A stretch of 64,000 nt of DNA from Mesonia phycicola (GCF_900141885.1 NZ_FQYY01000001.1:434001-498000), one strand, 5' to 3'; counted from the first letter of the stretch, positions 26,764-36,463 are shown. Numbers and translations: made by a program. The notes: generated from the letters alone by a model not told the origin.

Positions 26764-28299
26764 TTACTCATTAAATTTCTCTTTAATAATTTCTGCTACG
26801 GGTCTGTTTTCAAAATTACTTTCTAACCAAGAAATTATATCTAAATATAAAAATGCGCGACGTTCAAACGGGTGTTCTTCATACACTTTTAACCGATCTC
26901 TAAGTTTTTTAAATTCTGCCTTAATATCAGAAGGGTAAACATTAGGCAAGTGCCTTAAAAACTTAATCATTTCTTTTTGCACTTCATGTAAATCATTCAT
27001 TTTAATTAAAAACCGATAGGTAGAACGTATTAATTTATCTAATTGATAATCTAAACCAGCTTCATAATGCGCTACAAGATTTAAAATTCTACTAAAACAC
27101 ATTAAATCTTCTCGCATTTCTAGCGATTTATTCTGAATTATTTTCTGAAGAAATTCAATACACTTTTCATAATTATCATCACCAAAATATAGCGATGCTA
27201 TTTTATAATACAACACCATAATATGATGTTCATCTAAAGAGTTTTGGTAAAGTTTAATTTTACGTGTAATTTCGTTTACCAAGCTATCTCCATTAGCAAA
27301 TTCACCTTTCATAAATCGTAAATTCAATTTATTAAAGTAGAGATACATAAAAGACAAAACCAGTATATTTTCATCTTTAGGTATACGTTTATCTTGTATA
27401 TTTTTTTCAAAATCTGCTAATACTCGCTCAAATAAACTTACACTATTTAAATAGAAAAGAGCCTCTAACAAATAATGATTTCCTTTTATATAAAAAACAG
27501 GATGTACTTTTATTAAAGTTGGATTTTGCTGAAAAAGATCTACCCATTTAGAGGCATACCGATAACAAGATAAAAAGTCTTGTGTTATAAAACTATACCA
27601 CAAGTAAGACTGATATAACCATAATTTTTCTCGAAAACTTAATTGCTTATAATTGTACACTGGCAAATTTTCTTCAAAAAAACTGGTAATCTCTTGGGCT
27701 TCTTCTTCTGTTCTTGCATACCCCATTTTTAAAAAAATGTTATAAAGCTGCAGTGATAAATTAGAAAGTTTGCCCGCTATAACGTTTAAAACAGAAAGTT
27801 CTTCGGTTTGGTTTACCAAATCGTCTGCTCTGTGTTCTAAACTTCTGGTAATGTATTGAGATTCTATAATTTTCTCTAGATCTAAAACTTCAAAAGCAAT
27901 ATTTTTTTCTTCATACTCAATCGCACTAATTTTAGTTTTATCTAACAACTTTAACGCCTGTTTATAGAGTCCTTTTCTATATAAAATATAAGCAAAATCA
28001 AGCTGCTCTCTTAGTTGTAAAGGTATATTTTGTTGAGAAGGGTTTAAACGTAAACTCACCAATATCTGTTTGTACAAATGGGCTTTTACATTAGATAATT
28101 GTTGCTTTGTTATTGAAGTTTTAGATAAAATTTCTAACTCATCATAACTTTTTTGTTTCGATAAAATTTTAAATAAATGTTCAAATTTACGCTCAGATTT
28201 CCCTCCCATTCTTCCCGCATACAATGAAAATTGTCGCTTTTCAGATGCAGAAAGCGTTTTAATTAAAGAAAATAAAGGGTCAGAATAATCTTTTAACAT
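26764..28299 (-). CDS. Alpha-solenoid protein of unknown function
   Basis: A 511-residue, wholly helical protein without signal peptide. Paired helices of about 34-40 residues (for example YILYRKGLYKQALKLLDKTK and YFGDDNYEKCIEFLQKIIQ) suggest degenerate TPR-like repeats. It begins MLKDYSDPLFSLIKTLSASEKRQFSLYAGRMGGKSERKFEHLFKIL in two steps; I recall similar proteins of about 510 residues throughout Flavobacteriaceae without assigned function. I chose ATG 28299 over the GTG eight codons upstream. Divergent from leuA. Confidence 0.75.
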   Translation of the reverse strand: MLKDYSDPLFSLIKTLSASEKRQFSLYAGRMGGKSERKFEHLFKILSKQKSYDELEILSKTSITKQQLSNVKAHLYKQILVSLRLNPSQQNIPLQLREQLDFAYILYRKGLYKQALKLLDKTKISAIEYEEKNIAFEVLDLEKIIESQYITRSLEHRADDLVNQTEELSVLNVIAGKLSNLSLQLYNIFLKMGYARTEEEAQEITSFFEENLPVYNYKQLSFREKLWLYQSYLWYSFITQDFLSCYRYASKWVDLFQQNPTLIKVHPVFYIKGNHYLLEALFYLNSVSLFERVLADFEKNIQDKRIPKDENILVLSFMYLYFNKLNLRFMKGEFANGDSLVNEITRKIKLYQNSLDEHHIMVLYYKIASLYFGDDNYEKCIEFLQKIIQNKSLEMREDLMCFSRILNLVAHYEAGLDYQLDKLIRSTYRFLIKMNDLHEVQKEMIKFLRHLPNVYPSDIKAEFKKLRDRLKVYEEHPFERRAFLYLDIISWLESNFENRPVAEIIKEKFNE

Positions 28300-28352
28300 C
28301 GTAAAATCATTTAACACAAACACTTAAAAAACAAATACTTAATAATAAAAGT

Positions 28353-28398
28353 AGCCGCTTAGAAATCGTAAGTATTTTTAAAATTTGATTCTAAGGCT
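28353..28398 (+). promoter_or_regulatory. Stem-loop upstream of leuA
   Basis: AGCCGCTTAGAAATC at 28353-28367 pairs with GATTCTAAGGCT at 28387-28398 (12 pairs with small bulges), and the flanks AAAAGTA/TACTTTT extend the pairing. It lies 51 bases before leuA, in the 126-base divergent gap. No leader peptide is visible, so if it is regulatory the mechanism differs from the ilv attenuator. Confidence 0.4.
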
Positions 28399-28449
28399 CT
28401 ATAAACCTTATTACTTTTAAAATTAAAGATAAACTAAAAACAAGCGTTT

Positions 28450-29622
28450 ATGAGTACAGAAAAGGTAGAAATTTTTGATACCACGTTGAGAGATGGAGAG
28501 CAAGTACCTGGGTGCAAGTTAAACACCACCCAAAAATTAAAAATTGCCAAAAGATTAGATGAATTAGGGGTAGATGTTATAGAAGCAGGATTTCCTGTAT
28601 CTAGCCCACAAGACTTTCAATCTGTTTCAGAAATTGCCAAACTCGTAAAAAATGCCACCGTTTGCGGCCTAACTAGAGCTGTAAAAAACGATATTGAAGT
28701 AGCTGCACAAGCTTTAAAACATGCCAAAAAACCAAGAATACATACTGGTATTGGTACTTCAGAATCTCATATTAAATACAAATTTAAATCTACACCACAA
28801 GAAATTATAGAACGTGCGGGAGAAGCGGTAGCTTATGCCAAAAGTTTTGTAGACGACGTAGAGTTTTATGCAGAAGATGCTGGTAGAACAGATAATGAGT
28901 TTTTGGCAACTGTTTGTACAGAAGCCGTCAAAGCTGGCGCAACTGTTTTAAATATACCAGACACCACAGGTTATTGTTTGCCCGAAGAATATGGTAAAAA
29001 AATAAAATACTTAAAAGATAATGTAGTAGGCATAGAAAACGTGATCATTTCTTGTCATTGCCACAACGATTTAGGGATGGCTACCGCCAACTCTATTGCC
29101 GGAATCACCAATGGCGCTCGCCAAATAGAATGTACTATAAATGGTATTGGCGAACGTGCAGGAAACACTGCTTTAGAAGAAATAGTAATGATTTTGCGCC
29201 AACACCCAGCATTAAACTTACATACAGATATCCACTCGCAATTATTGTACGATACCAGCAAAATGGTTTCTCAAGAAATGGGAATGTACGTACAACCCAA
29301 CAAAGCAATTGTTGGTGCCAACGCCTTTGCTCATAGTTCTGGTATTCACCAAGACGGAGTAATTAAAAACAGAGAAACTTACGAAATTATCAACCCAGCA
29401 GATGTAGGTGTAACCGAGTCTGCCATTATTCTTACCGCAAGAAGCGGTCGTGCTGCCTTAGCTCATAAAGCCAAAAAAGTTGGTTATAATCTTACCAAAC
29501 TAGAGTTAGATGTAGTGTACAAAGAATTTCTTCATTATGCCGATGCACGCAAAGAAGTTCTAGACAACGACATTCATAAAATTATGGAAATTTATCAATC
29601 TAAATCTCGTGTAAGCGCATAA
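28450..29622 (+). CDS. leuA: 2-isopropylmalate synthase, short form
   Basis: A 390-residue HMGL-like TIM-barrel enzyme that condenses 2-oxoisovalerate with acetyl-CoA, first step of leucine synthesis. Motifs: [16 protein letters not shown] at the start, [14 protein letters not shown], the metal ligands in [14 protein letters not shown] and GIGERAGN. The protein stops soon after the barrel and a short helical linker ([15 protein letters not shown]); the LeuA allosteric dimer domain (about 120 residues, PF08502) that gives leucine feedback inhibition is missing. Citramalate or homocitrate synthase are alternatives, but the leuC-leuD-leuB context favours LeuA. Repeat copy B lies in the 136-base gap to leuC. 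Confidence 0.93.
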   Translation: MSTEKVEIFDTTLRDGEQVPGCKLNTTQKLKIAKRLDELGVDVIEAGFPVSSPQDFQSVSEIAKLVKNATVCGLTRAVKNDIEVAAQALKHAKKPRIHTGIGTSESHIKYKFKSTPQEIIERAGEAVAYAKSFVDDVEFYAEDAGRTDNEFLATVCTEAVKAGATVLNIPDTTGYCLPEEYGKKIKYLKDNVVGIENVIISCHCHNDLGMATANSIAGITNGARQIECTINGIGERAGNTALEEIVMILRQHPALNLHTDIHSQLLYDTSKMVSQEMGMYVQPNKAIVGANAFAHSSGIHQDGVIKNRETYEIINPADVGVTESAIILTARSGRAALAHKAKKVGYNLTKLELDVVYKEFLHYADARKEVLDNDIHKIMEIYQSKSRVSA

Positions 29623-29628
29623 TTATGT

Positions 29629-29744
29629 GGGCGCAACCCTACCGGGTCGGGCTATTCGCTATATCTTTTTTGCTACTCACTTGAGCTTAATTTAAGAAGT
29701 CTTTTATAAAGCAAAAAAGGATGTCGCTTCTATCCCTTGCGCAA
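29629..29744 (-). repeat. Intergenic fold-back element, copy B (leuA-leuC)
   Basis: Inverse orientation relative to copies A and C. Read on the minus strand it starts TTGCGCAAGGGATAGAAG and ends GACCCGGTAGGGTTGCGCCC. Terminal inverted repeat: GCGCAA 29631-29636 with TTGCGC 29737-29742. A second, inner pair is ATCTTTTTTGCT (29663-29674) with AGCAAAAAAGGAT (29710-29722). It fills the leuA-leuC gap. Confidence 0.8.
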
Positions 29745-29758
29745 TTAAAAAAAACAAA

Positions 29759-31141
29759 ATGAAAAAAACACTTTTTGATAAAATCTGGGATGCTCACGTG
29801 GTAGAGTCTATACCTAACGGTCCAGATATTTTATATATAGACAAACATCTAATTCATGAAGTTACTAGTCCGCAAGCTTTTCAAGAACTTAAAGACCGTA
29901 ATATCCCTGTTTTTAGACCAGATAAAACTGTAGCTACTGCAGACCACAACACGCCTACAGAAAATCAACATTTACCTGTAAAAGACTTATTATCAAGAAA
30001 ACAACTTAAAGAACTTACTCAAAATTGCGAAGAAAATAATATTACCCTTTACGGTCTAGGGCATCCCTACAATGGTATTGTGCATGTTATGGCTCCAGAG
30101 TTAGGTATTACCCAACCAGGAATGACAATGGTTTGTGGTGATAGCCACACCTCTACCCACGGTGCTTTTGGCACCATTGCTTTTGGTATAGGTACTAGCC
30201 AAGTTGCGCAAGTTTTTGCTAGTCAATCTTTATTGGTGCAAAAACCCAAAAAACTTAGAGTAAACGTAAACGGCAAATTAAAAAAAGGAGTTACCCCTAA
30301 AGATGTTATCTTATATATTATTAGTGAATTAGGCACCAACTCGGGTACTGGATATTTTTGTGAATACGCAGGTAACGTTTTTGAAGAAATGTCGATGGAA
30401 GGCAGAATGACCGTTTGTAATATGAGCATAGAAATGGGTGCTCGTGGCGGACTTATAGCGCCAGACCAAACCACTTATGATTATGTAGAAGGAAGAGAAT
30501 TTGCGCCAAAAGGAGAAGCATTTGAAAAACTAAAAACCTATTGGGAAAGTTTAAAAACAGACGAAGACGCTATTTTTGATCAAGAGTATTCTTTTAATGC
30601 AGAAGCCATAGAACCTATGGTAACTTACGGTACTAATCCAGGTATGGGTATAAAAATTACCCAAGCTATCCCTACAAATAGTAATAAAAGTTCAGACAAA
30701 GCACTAGAATATATGGGCTTTACAGCTGGAAAATCTTTAATAGACACCCCTATTAATTATATTTTTATAGGTAGTTGTACCAACTCTAGAATAGAAGATT
30801 TTAGACTAGCCGCTAGTTACATTAAAGGAAAGAAAAAGGCAGACAATGTAAACGCATTAATTGTACCCGGCTCAAGACAAGTAGCTGCTCAAATTGAAGA
30901 AGAAGGTTTACATACTATTTTTGAAGAAGCAGGATTTAAATTAAGGCAACCAGGCTGCTCGGCTTGTTTAGCGATGAACGATGATAAAATACCTGCAGGA
31001 GAGTATTGCGTATCTACCAGTAACAGAAATTTTGAAGGTAGACAAGGGCAAGGCTCTAGAACCATTTTAGCTAGCCCATTAACTGCTGCTGCAACTGCTA
31101 TTGCAGGAAAAATTGTAGATTTTACAAAACACCTAAACTAA
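29759..31141 (+). CDS. leuC: 3-isopropylmalate dehydratase, large subunit
   Basis: A 460-residue aconitase-family subunit that with LeuD isomerises 2- to 3-isopropylmalate. Iron-sulfur motifs [12 protein letters not shown] and [10 protein letters not shown] and the loop [13 protein letters not shown] are present. Its last base is the first base of the leuD start codon (TAATG overlap), so the subunits are translationally coupled. Confidence 0.98.
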   Translation: MKKTLFDKIWDAHVVESIPNGPDILYIDKHLIHEVTSPQAFQELKDRNIPVFRPDKTVATADHNTPTENQHLPVKDLLSRKQLKELTQNCEENNITLYGLGHPYNGIVHVMAPELGITQPGMTMVCGDSHTSTHGAFGTIAFGIGTSQVAQVFASQSLLVQKPKKLRVNVNGKLKKGVTPKDVILYIISELGTNSGTGYFCEYAGNVFEEMSMEGRMTVCNMSIEMGARGGLIAPDQTTYDYVEGREFAPKGEAFEKLKTYWESLKTDEDAIFDQEYSFNAEAIEPMVTYGTNPGMGIKITQAIPTNSNKSSDKALEYMGFTAGKSLIDTPINYIFIGSCTNSRIEDFRLAASYIKGKKKADNVNALIVPGSRQVAAQIEEEGLHTIFEEAGFKLRQPGCSACLAMNDDKIPAGEYCVSTSNRNFEGRQGQGSRTILASPLTAAATAIAGKIVDFTKHLN

Positions 31142-31731
31142 TGGAAAAATTTGTAACCCTTACCGATACAGCGGTACCCTTAGAGATAGAAAACATAGAT
31201 ACCGATCAAATAATTCCGGCTCGTTTTTTAAAAGCTACAGATAAAGCTGGTTTTGGAGAAAATTTATTTAGAGACTGGCGCTTTGATAACGAAGGAAATA
31301 TAAAAAAAGATTTTCCATTAAATCAAGAACAATATCAAGGTCAAATTTTAGTGGCTGGAGATAATTTTGGTTGCGGCTCTAGTAGAGAACACGCTGCTTG
31401 GGCTATAAAAGCATATGGCTTTAAAGTAGTTGTTTCTAGCTATTTTGCAGATATTTTTAAGGGCAACTCTTTAAATAATGGTTTGCTACCTGTGCAAGTG
31501 AGTCCAGAGTTTTTAGCAGAATTATTAAAAGCAATTGAAGAAAATCCTAAAACAGAAATTAAAATTGATTTAGAAAATCAAGTAATTACTCTTTTAGAAA
31601 AACAGCTAGAAGAAAGATTTGATATCGATGCTTATAAAAAAGTATGTTTAGTTAACGGATTTGATGATATTGATTTTTTATTGAGTAAATTAGAAAATAT
31701 AAAGGCTTTTGAAGAAAAGCACATTGCATAA
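31141..31731 (+). CDS. leuD: 3-isopropylmalate dehydratase, small subunit
   Basis: A 196-residue swivel-domain subunit of Leu[15 protein letters not shown] at the start and [20 protein letters not shown] near residues 76-97 are the family signatures. Normal length. Repeat copy C separates it from leuB. Confidence 0.98.
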   Translation: MEKFVTLTDTAVPLEIENIDTDQIIPARFLKATDKAGFGENLFRDWRFDNEGNIKKDFPLNQEQYQGQILVAGDNFGCGSSREHAAWAIKAYGFKVVVSSYFADIFKGNSLNNGLLPVQVSPEFLAELLKAIEENPKTEIKIDLENQVITLLEKQLEERFDIDAYKKVCLVNGFDDIDFLLSKLENIKAFEEKHIA

Positions 31732-31733
31732 AA

Positions 31734-31837
31734 TGCGCAAGGGATTGAAGTGGCATCCTTTTTATGTCATTTTGAGCGGAGTCGAGAAATTACATAAAAA
31801 AGATATAACGGAAAGCCCGACCCATAGGGTTGCGCCC
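31734..31837 (+). repeat. Intergenic fold-back element, copy C (leuD-leuB)
   Basis: Starts TGCGCAAGGGATTGAAG and ends GACCCATAGGGTTGCGCCC. Terminal inverted repeat GCGCAA 31735-31740 with TTGCGC 31830-31835; inner pair ATCCTTTTTATGT 31755-31767 with ACATAAAAAAGAT 31792-31804. The loop carries TTTTGAGCGGAGTCGAGAAA, similar to short hairpins common in Bacteroidota genomes. Confidence 0.8.
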
Positions 31838-31851
31838 AAACAACACAAAAT

Positions 31852-32964
31852 ATGAAGTTAAACATAGCAGTATTACCAGGAGATGGTATTGGACCAGAAA
31901 TTACCCAACAATCGGTAAAAATTTTAAAAGCTATTGCAGAGCGTTTTGATCATGAGTTTACTTTTGAAGAAGCAGTTGTGGGAGCCGCAGCCATAGATGC
32001 CACTAATAATCCTCTACCAGATGCTACTTTAGAGTTATGTAAAATCTCTGATGCAGTCTTGTTTGGCGCTATTGGAGACCCTAAATATGATAACAATCCT
32101 GCTGCTAAAGTAAGGCCTGAGCAGGGTTTACTTAAACTACGTAAAGAGTTAGGTTTATTTGCTAATATTAGACCAGTTCGTGCTTTTGAGAAATTGCTAG
32201 AACACTCCCCTTTAAAACCAGAAAGAATTGCTGGAGCAGATATGGTAATTTATAGAGAATTAACAGGTGGTATTTATTTTGGTAAAAAAACATTGAGTGA
32301 AGACTTAAAACATGCTTCTGACCTTTGTGAATATTCTTTTGATGAAATTGAAAGAATGACCTATTTAGCTTTTGAAGCTGCGCAGAAAAGAAGAAAGAAA
32401 GTTACTTTGGTAGATAAAGCTAATGTGTTAGAAACTTCTAGACTATGGCGTAAAACGGTAAAAGAGATTGCTAAAAGTTACCCAGAAGTAGAATTAGATT
32501 TTTTATATGTAGATAATGCTGCTATGCAAATGATAATTAACCCAAAACAGTTTGATGTAATTCTTACAGAAAATATGTTTGGAGATATTATTTCTGATGA
32601 GGCTAGTGTAATTGGTGGTAGTATTGGTTTACTTGCCTCTGCCTCTGTTGGTAAACAATTTTCTTTGTTTGAGCCTATTCACGGTTCTTACCCGCAGGCA
32701 ACTGGCAAAGGTATTGCCAACCCAATTGCATCTATTCTTTCTGCAGCAATGTTGTTAGAGCATTTTAATTTACTAGAAGAAGCAGCCACCATACAAGCTG
32801 CGGTAGATAAAAGCTTAGAAATGAATATTTGTACTAGTGATATTAATAAGAAAAGTACCTACTCTACCGAAAAGGTAGGAACTTTTATTGAAGGATTAAT
32901 TTTAGATGAAGATCTAAAACTAAACGGAGATAACCTTAGCCTTGGGCAAGCAACAATTATATAA
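31852..32964 (+). CDS. leuB: 3-isopropylmalate dehydrogenase
   Basis: A 370-residue NAD-dependent oxidative decarboxylase. LPGDGIGPEIT at the start, RELTGGIYFG, the lysine in DKANVLETSRLWR and ENMFGDIISDEASVIGGSIGLL are diagnostic. It produces 2-oxoisocaproate, the precursor of leucine. Last gene of the leu cluster, followed by a terminator. Confidence 0.98.
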   Translation: MKLNIAVLPGDGIGPEITQQSVKILKAIAERFDHEFTFEEAVVGAAAIDATNNPLPDATLELCKISDAVLFGAIGDPKYDNNPAAKVRPEQGLLKLRKELGLFANIRPVRAFEKLLEHSPLKPERIAGADMVIYRELTGGIYFGKKTLSEDLKHASDLCEYSFDEIERMTYLAFEAAQKRRKKVTLVDKANVLETSRLWRKTVKEIAKSYPEVELDFLYVDNAAMQMIINPKQFDVILTENMFGDIISDEASVIGGSIGLLASASVGKQFSLFEPIHGSYPQATGKGIANPIASILSAAMLLEHFNLLEEAATIQAAVDKSLEMNICTSDINKKSTYSTEKVGTFIEGLILDEDLKLNGDNLSLGQATII

Positions 32965-32983
32965 TTAACTGTTTATAAATTAA

Positions 32984-33015
32984 AAAAAGGCTTTCAGAAA
33001 CTTGAAAGCCTTTTT
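32984..33015. terminator. Bidirectional terminator, leuB / T9SS gene
   Basis: Twelve-base arms 32984-32995 and 33004-33015 with A and T tracts on the outside, lying between convergent genes. It can serve both strands. Confidence 0.88.
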
Positions 33016-33032
33016 AATTTTTATTGCTTGGT

Positions 33033-33896
33033 TTATTCTTTTATAAACTTAATGTGTTTAAAAGAATTATTACTTTCTACTTTTAATATATAAACTCCGC
33101 TAGATAAATTTTCTACATTTATTTCTGTTAAGTTGTTAGAGGTTTTCTTTACAACTTGTTTTCCGTTAAGACTGTAAATTGATACTTCTGTAAGCTCATT
33201 ATTTCCTGAATTTTTTAATTTTAAAACATTTTTTACAGGATTTTCTAACAATACCAATTCTTCTAAATTCTTTTGTTGAAGACTCAATGTACAATCTGTA
33301 TTATCTCTTATAATTATTGGAAAAGAATTTTGAACAAAATTAGGACAAGTATCTGGAGAACCTTCTACTGTATAAGCTCCAGAAGATGTAATGGTATAAT
33401 TTATTTGGTTAGCTCCAGCTATTAATTGCCCATCTTTATACCATTGTACATTAGTATATGGTGTTTGCACCGTACAATCAATAAAATCTCCGTCACAAAT
33501 TAAATATTCTCCATTCATTGGATCTAACTCTACATTAGCACTAGGAGTGAGTGAAATAGATAAACTGGCAAATGCATAAGAATCTATTTGAATTTCGTTA
33601 GACTCATAAGTTGTACCATTTTTAGTCACCACTACTTTAAGTAAAGCTTGATCATAAGTATACCAATCGTAAGTAAAACTATTACTATTTGCCCCAGCAA
33701 TATCTTGAAAATTATCACTTAAAAACCAATATTTAAATTGCCATTGGTAAGTGTCATAAGTTTCGCCGTTAGTTACAGAAGCTGTACCATTAGAATTAGG
33801 ACAAAGCATTACATCTCCAGCTATTGTTGGATTGGTTTGACTAAAAAGATTAAAGAAACTTAAAAAAAGTAAAAATGAAAATAATTTTGTTTTCAT
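33033..33896 (-). CDS. Secreted protein with T9SS type A sorting domain
   Basis: A 287-residue exported protein. Residues 1-19 are a signal peptide (ending LFSQ). Residues about 23-200 hold two Ig-like/PKD-like beta domains with paired cysteines (for example VMLCPNSNG and YLICDGDFIDC), and the last 75 residues are a type A Por secretion sorting domain: LLENPVKNVLKLKN, VSIYSLNGKQVVKK, NVENLSSGVYILKVE. Such proteins cross the outer membrane by T9SS and are usually attached or released after domain cleavage. Function unknown; it lies downstream of a TPR-LuxR regulator in the same direction. Confidence 0.88.
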   Translation of the reverse strand: MKTKLFSFLLFLSFFNLFSQTNPTIAGDVMLCPNSNGTASVTNGETYDTYQWQFKYWFLSDNFQDIAGANSNSFTYDWYTYDQALLKVVVTKNGTTYESNEIQIDSYAFASLSISLTPSANVELDPMNGEYLICDGDFIDCTVQTPYTNVQWYKDGQLIAGANQINYTITSSGAYTVEGSPDTCPNFVQNSFPIIIRDNTDCTLSLQQKNLEELVLLENPVKNVLKLKNSGNNELTEVSIYSLNGKQVVKKTSNNLTEINVENLSSGVYILKVESNNSFKHIKFIKE

Positions 33897-33980
33897 AAGT
33901 AATTGAGATTTGGGTTAATAATAAGTATTGCTAATATCTTAATTACTTATAAGTTAGCTTATGATTACACCGCTACATGA

Positions 33981-34009
33981 TGTGACAATTAGCGTGACAT
34001 TTTGTGACA
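33981..34009 (-). promoter_or_regulatory. Three TGTCACA direct repeats
   Basis: On the minus strand TGTCACA occurs at 34009-34003 and 33987-33981, with TGTCACG between at 33999-33993; starts are 10 and 12 bases apart, about one helical turn. They lie just after the TPR-LuxR stop codon and about 85 bases before the T9SS gene start, a likely place for activator sites. Confidence 0.45.
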
Positions 34010-35656
34010 TTACAGTGTTGACAGATACTCAAAGAGTATTTTACCAGAAGATAAATTAAGTTTTTTAGAAACTCTTTCTTTACGTTTTCTACAGCTTTCT
34101 ACAGAAATATTTAATAATGAAGCTATCTCATTATAAGAAAGGTTTAAATATATAAAAGACAAAAAACGAATATCGTTAGCTGTTAAGTTAGGATGAGTTT
34201 TCTTTAATTGAATAAGAAATTTAGGATTTAGATGATTAAATTTTGCATTAAACTCTTCCCATTTCATATCTTCTTTAAGATAGGTTTTTAACTCTTTTAT
34301 ATAAGTTTTAGTTGAATTGTTTTCTGTAATTTCTGGAAGCTTAGCAATTTTATTAATTACATCTTCTATCATTTCATTTCTTGTAGTTTGAAATAAAATT
34401 TTATCTGAAAGTTGTTTATTGCGTTGTTGTATTTCGTTTTCTAATTTCTTCTTTTCTAAGGCATTTTTTAATTCTTCTTCCCTACGCTGCTGGTGTAAAA
34501 GTTTTACTTTATTTCTTTCTTTCTCTAATTCTAAATCTGCTATTTTAAGATTTCTATTTACAAGTTCTCTGTTATGCTTATTTATTAAGTTTCTTTTGTA
34601 AAACACCCAACCTAAGATAATGATAACACAAACTAACACTAAGGTTATAATTAAATAAATATTTCTTTGATTTAAAGATTTTTCTTTACTTATAATTAGA
34701 TGATGGTTAGATTCTGCTAACTCAAATTTGAGCTGAGAATTTTCCAGAACTTCTTTATTTTGAGTGTCATTAATTAATTGACTTAAATAAACTATACTAT
34801 CTTTTGCAGTATAAATAGCATCTATATTTCCTGTTTTAAGAGCCAAAAGAGATTTTAACTCATAAAAGTTGAGTTTATAATTATTATTTACAGCTTCTAA
34901 AATTCCGGAAGAAATTGTCGCTTGAGATTTATCAAAATTTTTGCTTGCTAAATAAGCTTCAGCTAAAATTAACTGATTTTCAGAAATAGCTTCTTTTAAA
35001 TTATTGCCTCTTGCTTTCTCAATTACAATATTTGCTGCTTTAATTACTTCTTCATATTTTTTTTCATAGAGAAGTATATGGTTTTTAGTTGTAAGAGCAT
35101 TTAAATTTACTGCATCACTATCTACATTATTAAAGTCTAATACCTTATTTATGTAATAATTTGCTTGCGTTATATTTTTAAGCTCAAAATTAATTTTTGC
35201 TAAATTAGATGCGTAAAGCTTTATTTTGAGATCAATATTTTCTGAAACAGCAATATCAAAAGACTTTTTAAAGTACTCTTTTGCTTTTTCTAAATTGTTT
35301 TCTGCAGCATAAACAATTGCAATATTGTTAAGCACCGTCATCTCATCTTTAGAAGCATTTTTTTGTATGGCAAGATTGTAAGCCTCTAAGTAATGTTTAA
35401 TAGCATTACCATAATCTAACATTTGGTAATATGCGGCTCCTAAATTATTTGTAGCTAAAAATTGCTCTTTATAATATTCTTTTTTTTCTGCTATACTTCT
35501 TACGCTTTCTAGCTTAGGAATTGCCGACGCATAATTCTGACGTTCAAAAATATCTTCTACCGCTTGTTTTATAACATCTTCACATTCTTCTCTGCTCTGT
35601 GAAAAAGAATAGTGAACAAGAAAAATAAATAATATAATAAGGTAATTTGTCTTCAT
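34010..35656 (-). CDS. TPR / coiled-coil / LuxR-type HTH regulator
   Basis: A 548-residue protein. After a signal-like N-terminus (1-19, ending YSFSQ) come about six TPR units (25-285), a transmembrane helix near 328-352 (IYLIITLVLVCVIIILGWVF), a basic coiled coil (355-415) and a C-terminal LuxR-like helix-turn-helix (about 485-548: LTANDIRFLSFIYLNLSYNEIASLLNISVESCRKRKERVSKKL). This periplasmic-TPR, membrane, cytoplasmic-HTH layout is a common Bacteroidota one-component regulator design. Targets unknown; the adjacent T9SS gene with its repeat sites is a candidate. Confidence 0.87.
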   Translation of the reverse strand: MKTNYLIILFIFLVHYSFSQSREECEDVIKQAVEDIFERQNYASAIPKLESVRSIAEKKEYYKEQFLATNNLGAAYYQMLDYGNAIKHYLEAYNLAIQKNASKDEMTVLNNIAIVYAAENNLEKAKEYFKKSFDIAVSENIDLKIKLYASNLAKINFELKNITQANYYINKVLDFNNVDSDAVNLNALTTKNHILLYEKKYEEVIKAANIVIEKARGNNLKEAISENQLILAEAYLASKNFDKSQATISSGILEAVNNNYKLNFYELKSLLALKTGNIDAIYTAKDSIVYLSQLINDTQNKEVLENSQLKFELAESNHHLIISKEKSLNQRNIYLIITLVLVCVIIILGWVFYKRNLINKHNRELVNRNLKIADLELEKERNKVKLLHQQRREEELKNALEKKKLENEIQQRNKQLSDKILFQTTRNEMIEDVINKIAKLPEITENNSTKTYIKELKTYLKEDMKWEEFNAKFNHLNPKFLIQLKKTHPNLTANDIRFLSFIYLNLSYNEIASLLNISVESCRKRKERVSKKLNLSSGKILFEYLSTL

Positions 35657-35701
35657 CTATGATTTTAAGTAACCAAAAGCAAATAAACCTTTAATATATC
35701 A

Positions 35702-36463
35702 TTATTTTTTAAAAGAATTTAATTGAGCTTTTAGTTCTTCCATAGAAGTTTGTAATTGCCTAAGCATACTGTTTTCAGAATTGGCATCTAAGCTAAAAGT
35801 TAACTTACTTGTTACTTGCCAAAGCTCTTGTATATCAGATACTTTTACTTCAAAAGGAGCATATTCTTCATTTAAAGAAACCAATCTAATTTTTGAAGGG
35901 TCTGTTAATTTATGTAGTTTTTTAACCACTACGGTATCGTACATTACCACCACGTAAATCTTATGATCACTTGCATCAGATAAACTTGGTATAGCTTTGG
36001 CCAACACCCAATCTTCAGGTCTTAAATTTGGCATCATACTATCTCCTTCTACCTGAAAACCTCGATAAGTTGCATTTCTGTATTGCGGTAAAGGAAAATC
36101 AAAAGCAGGTAATTGTCTATACCAATCTACGTCTTGAATATTGTGAGGATAACCTGCAGCTGCTTTCTGATTAACCATGGTAATATTTTCGTTATCTTCA
36201 CTATCTACCGTAATTACTTTTGGCATCGTATCTATCTGATGCAAAGGCAAATGCTTTTGATGGCTTTGCCCATATAACCAAAGTGGGTTAATATTGAATT
36301 GTTTCAATAACTCCATTACCACCGTTCCAGAAAGTTTTGTACGACCGCGTTCAATATCTGCAGTAGTATTTTTTACTCCTAGACGCTCAGCAAATTCAGC
36401 TTGTGTAAACTGGTTTTCGTCTCTTATTTCTTTAAAACGCTTAATTTCTACTCCTAATTCCAT
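35702..36463 (-). CDS. LexA-like XRE/S24 self-cleaving regulator
   Basis: A 253-residue regulator: XRE helix-turn-helix at about 4-60 (FTQAEFAERLGVKNTTADIERGRTKL) and a C-terminal S24 peptidase domain. The catalytic pair is Ser142 (VEGDSMMP) and Lys181 (VVVKKLHK), and an Ala103-Gly104 bond in KAAAGYPH is at the right place for LexA/CI-type autocleavage. This suggests a repressor inactivated by self-cleavage, possibly after DNA damage. I chose ATG 36463: a -33 TTTG (36497-36494) and -7 TATCTTTA (36475-36468) stand immediately before it, which would make the mRNA nearly leaderless and rule out the start at 36496. Family known, targets inferred. Confidence 0.88.
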   Translation of the reverse strand: MELGVEIKRFKEIRDENQFTQAEFAERLGVKNTTADIERGRTKLSGTVVMELLKQFNINPLWLYGQSHQKHLPLHQIDTMPKVITVDSEDNENITMVNQKAAAGYPHNIQDVDWYRQLPAFDFPLPQYRNATYRGFQVEGDSMMPNLRPEDWVLAKAIPSLSDASDHKIYVVVMYDTVVVKKLHKLTDPSKIRLVSLNEEYAPFEVKVSDIQELWQVTSKLTFSLDANSENSMLRQLQTSMEELKAQLNSFKK

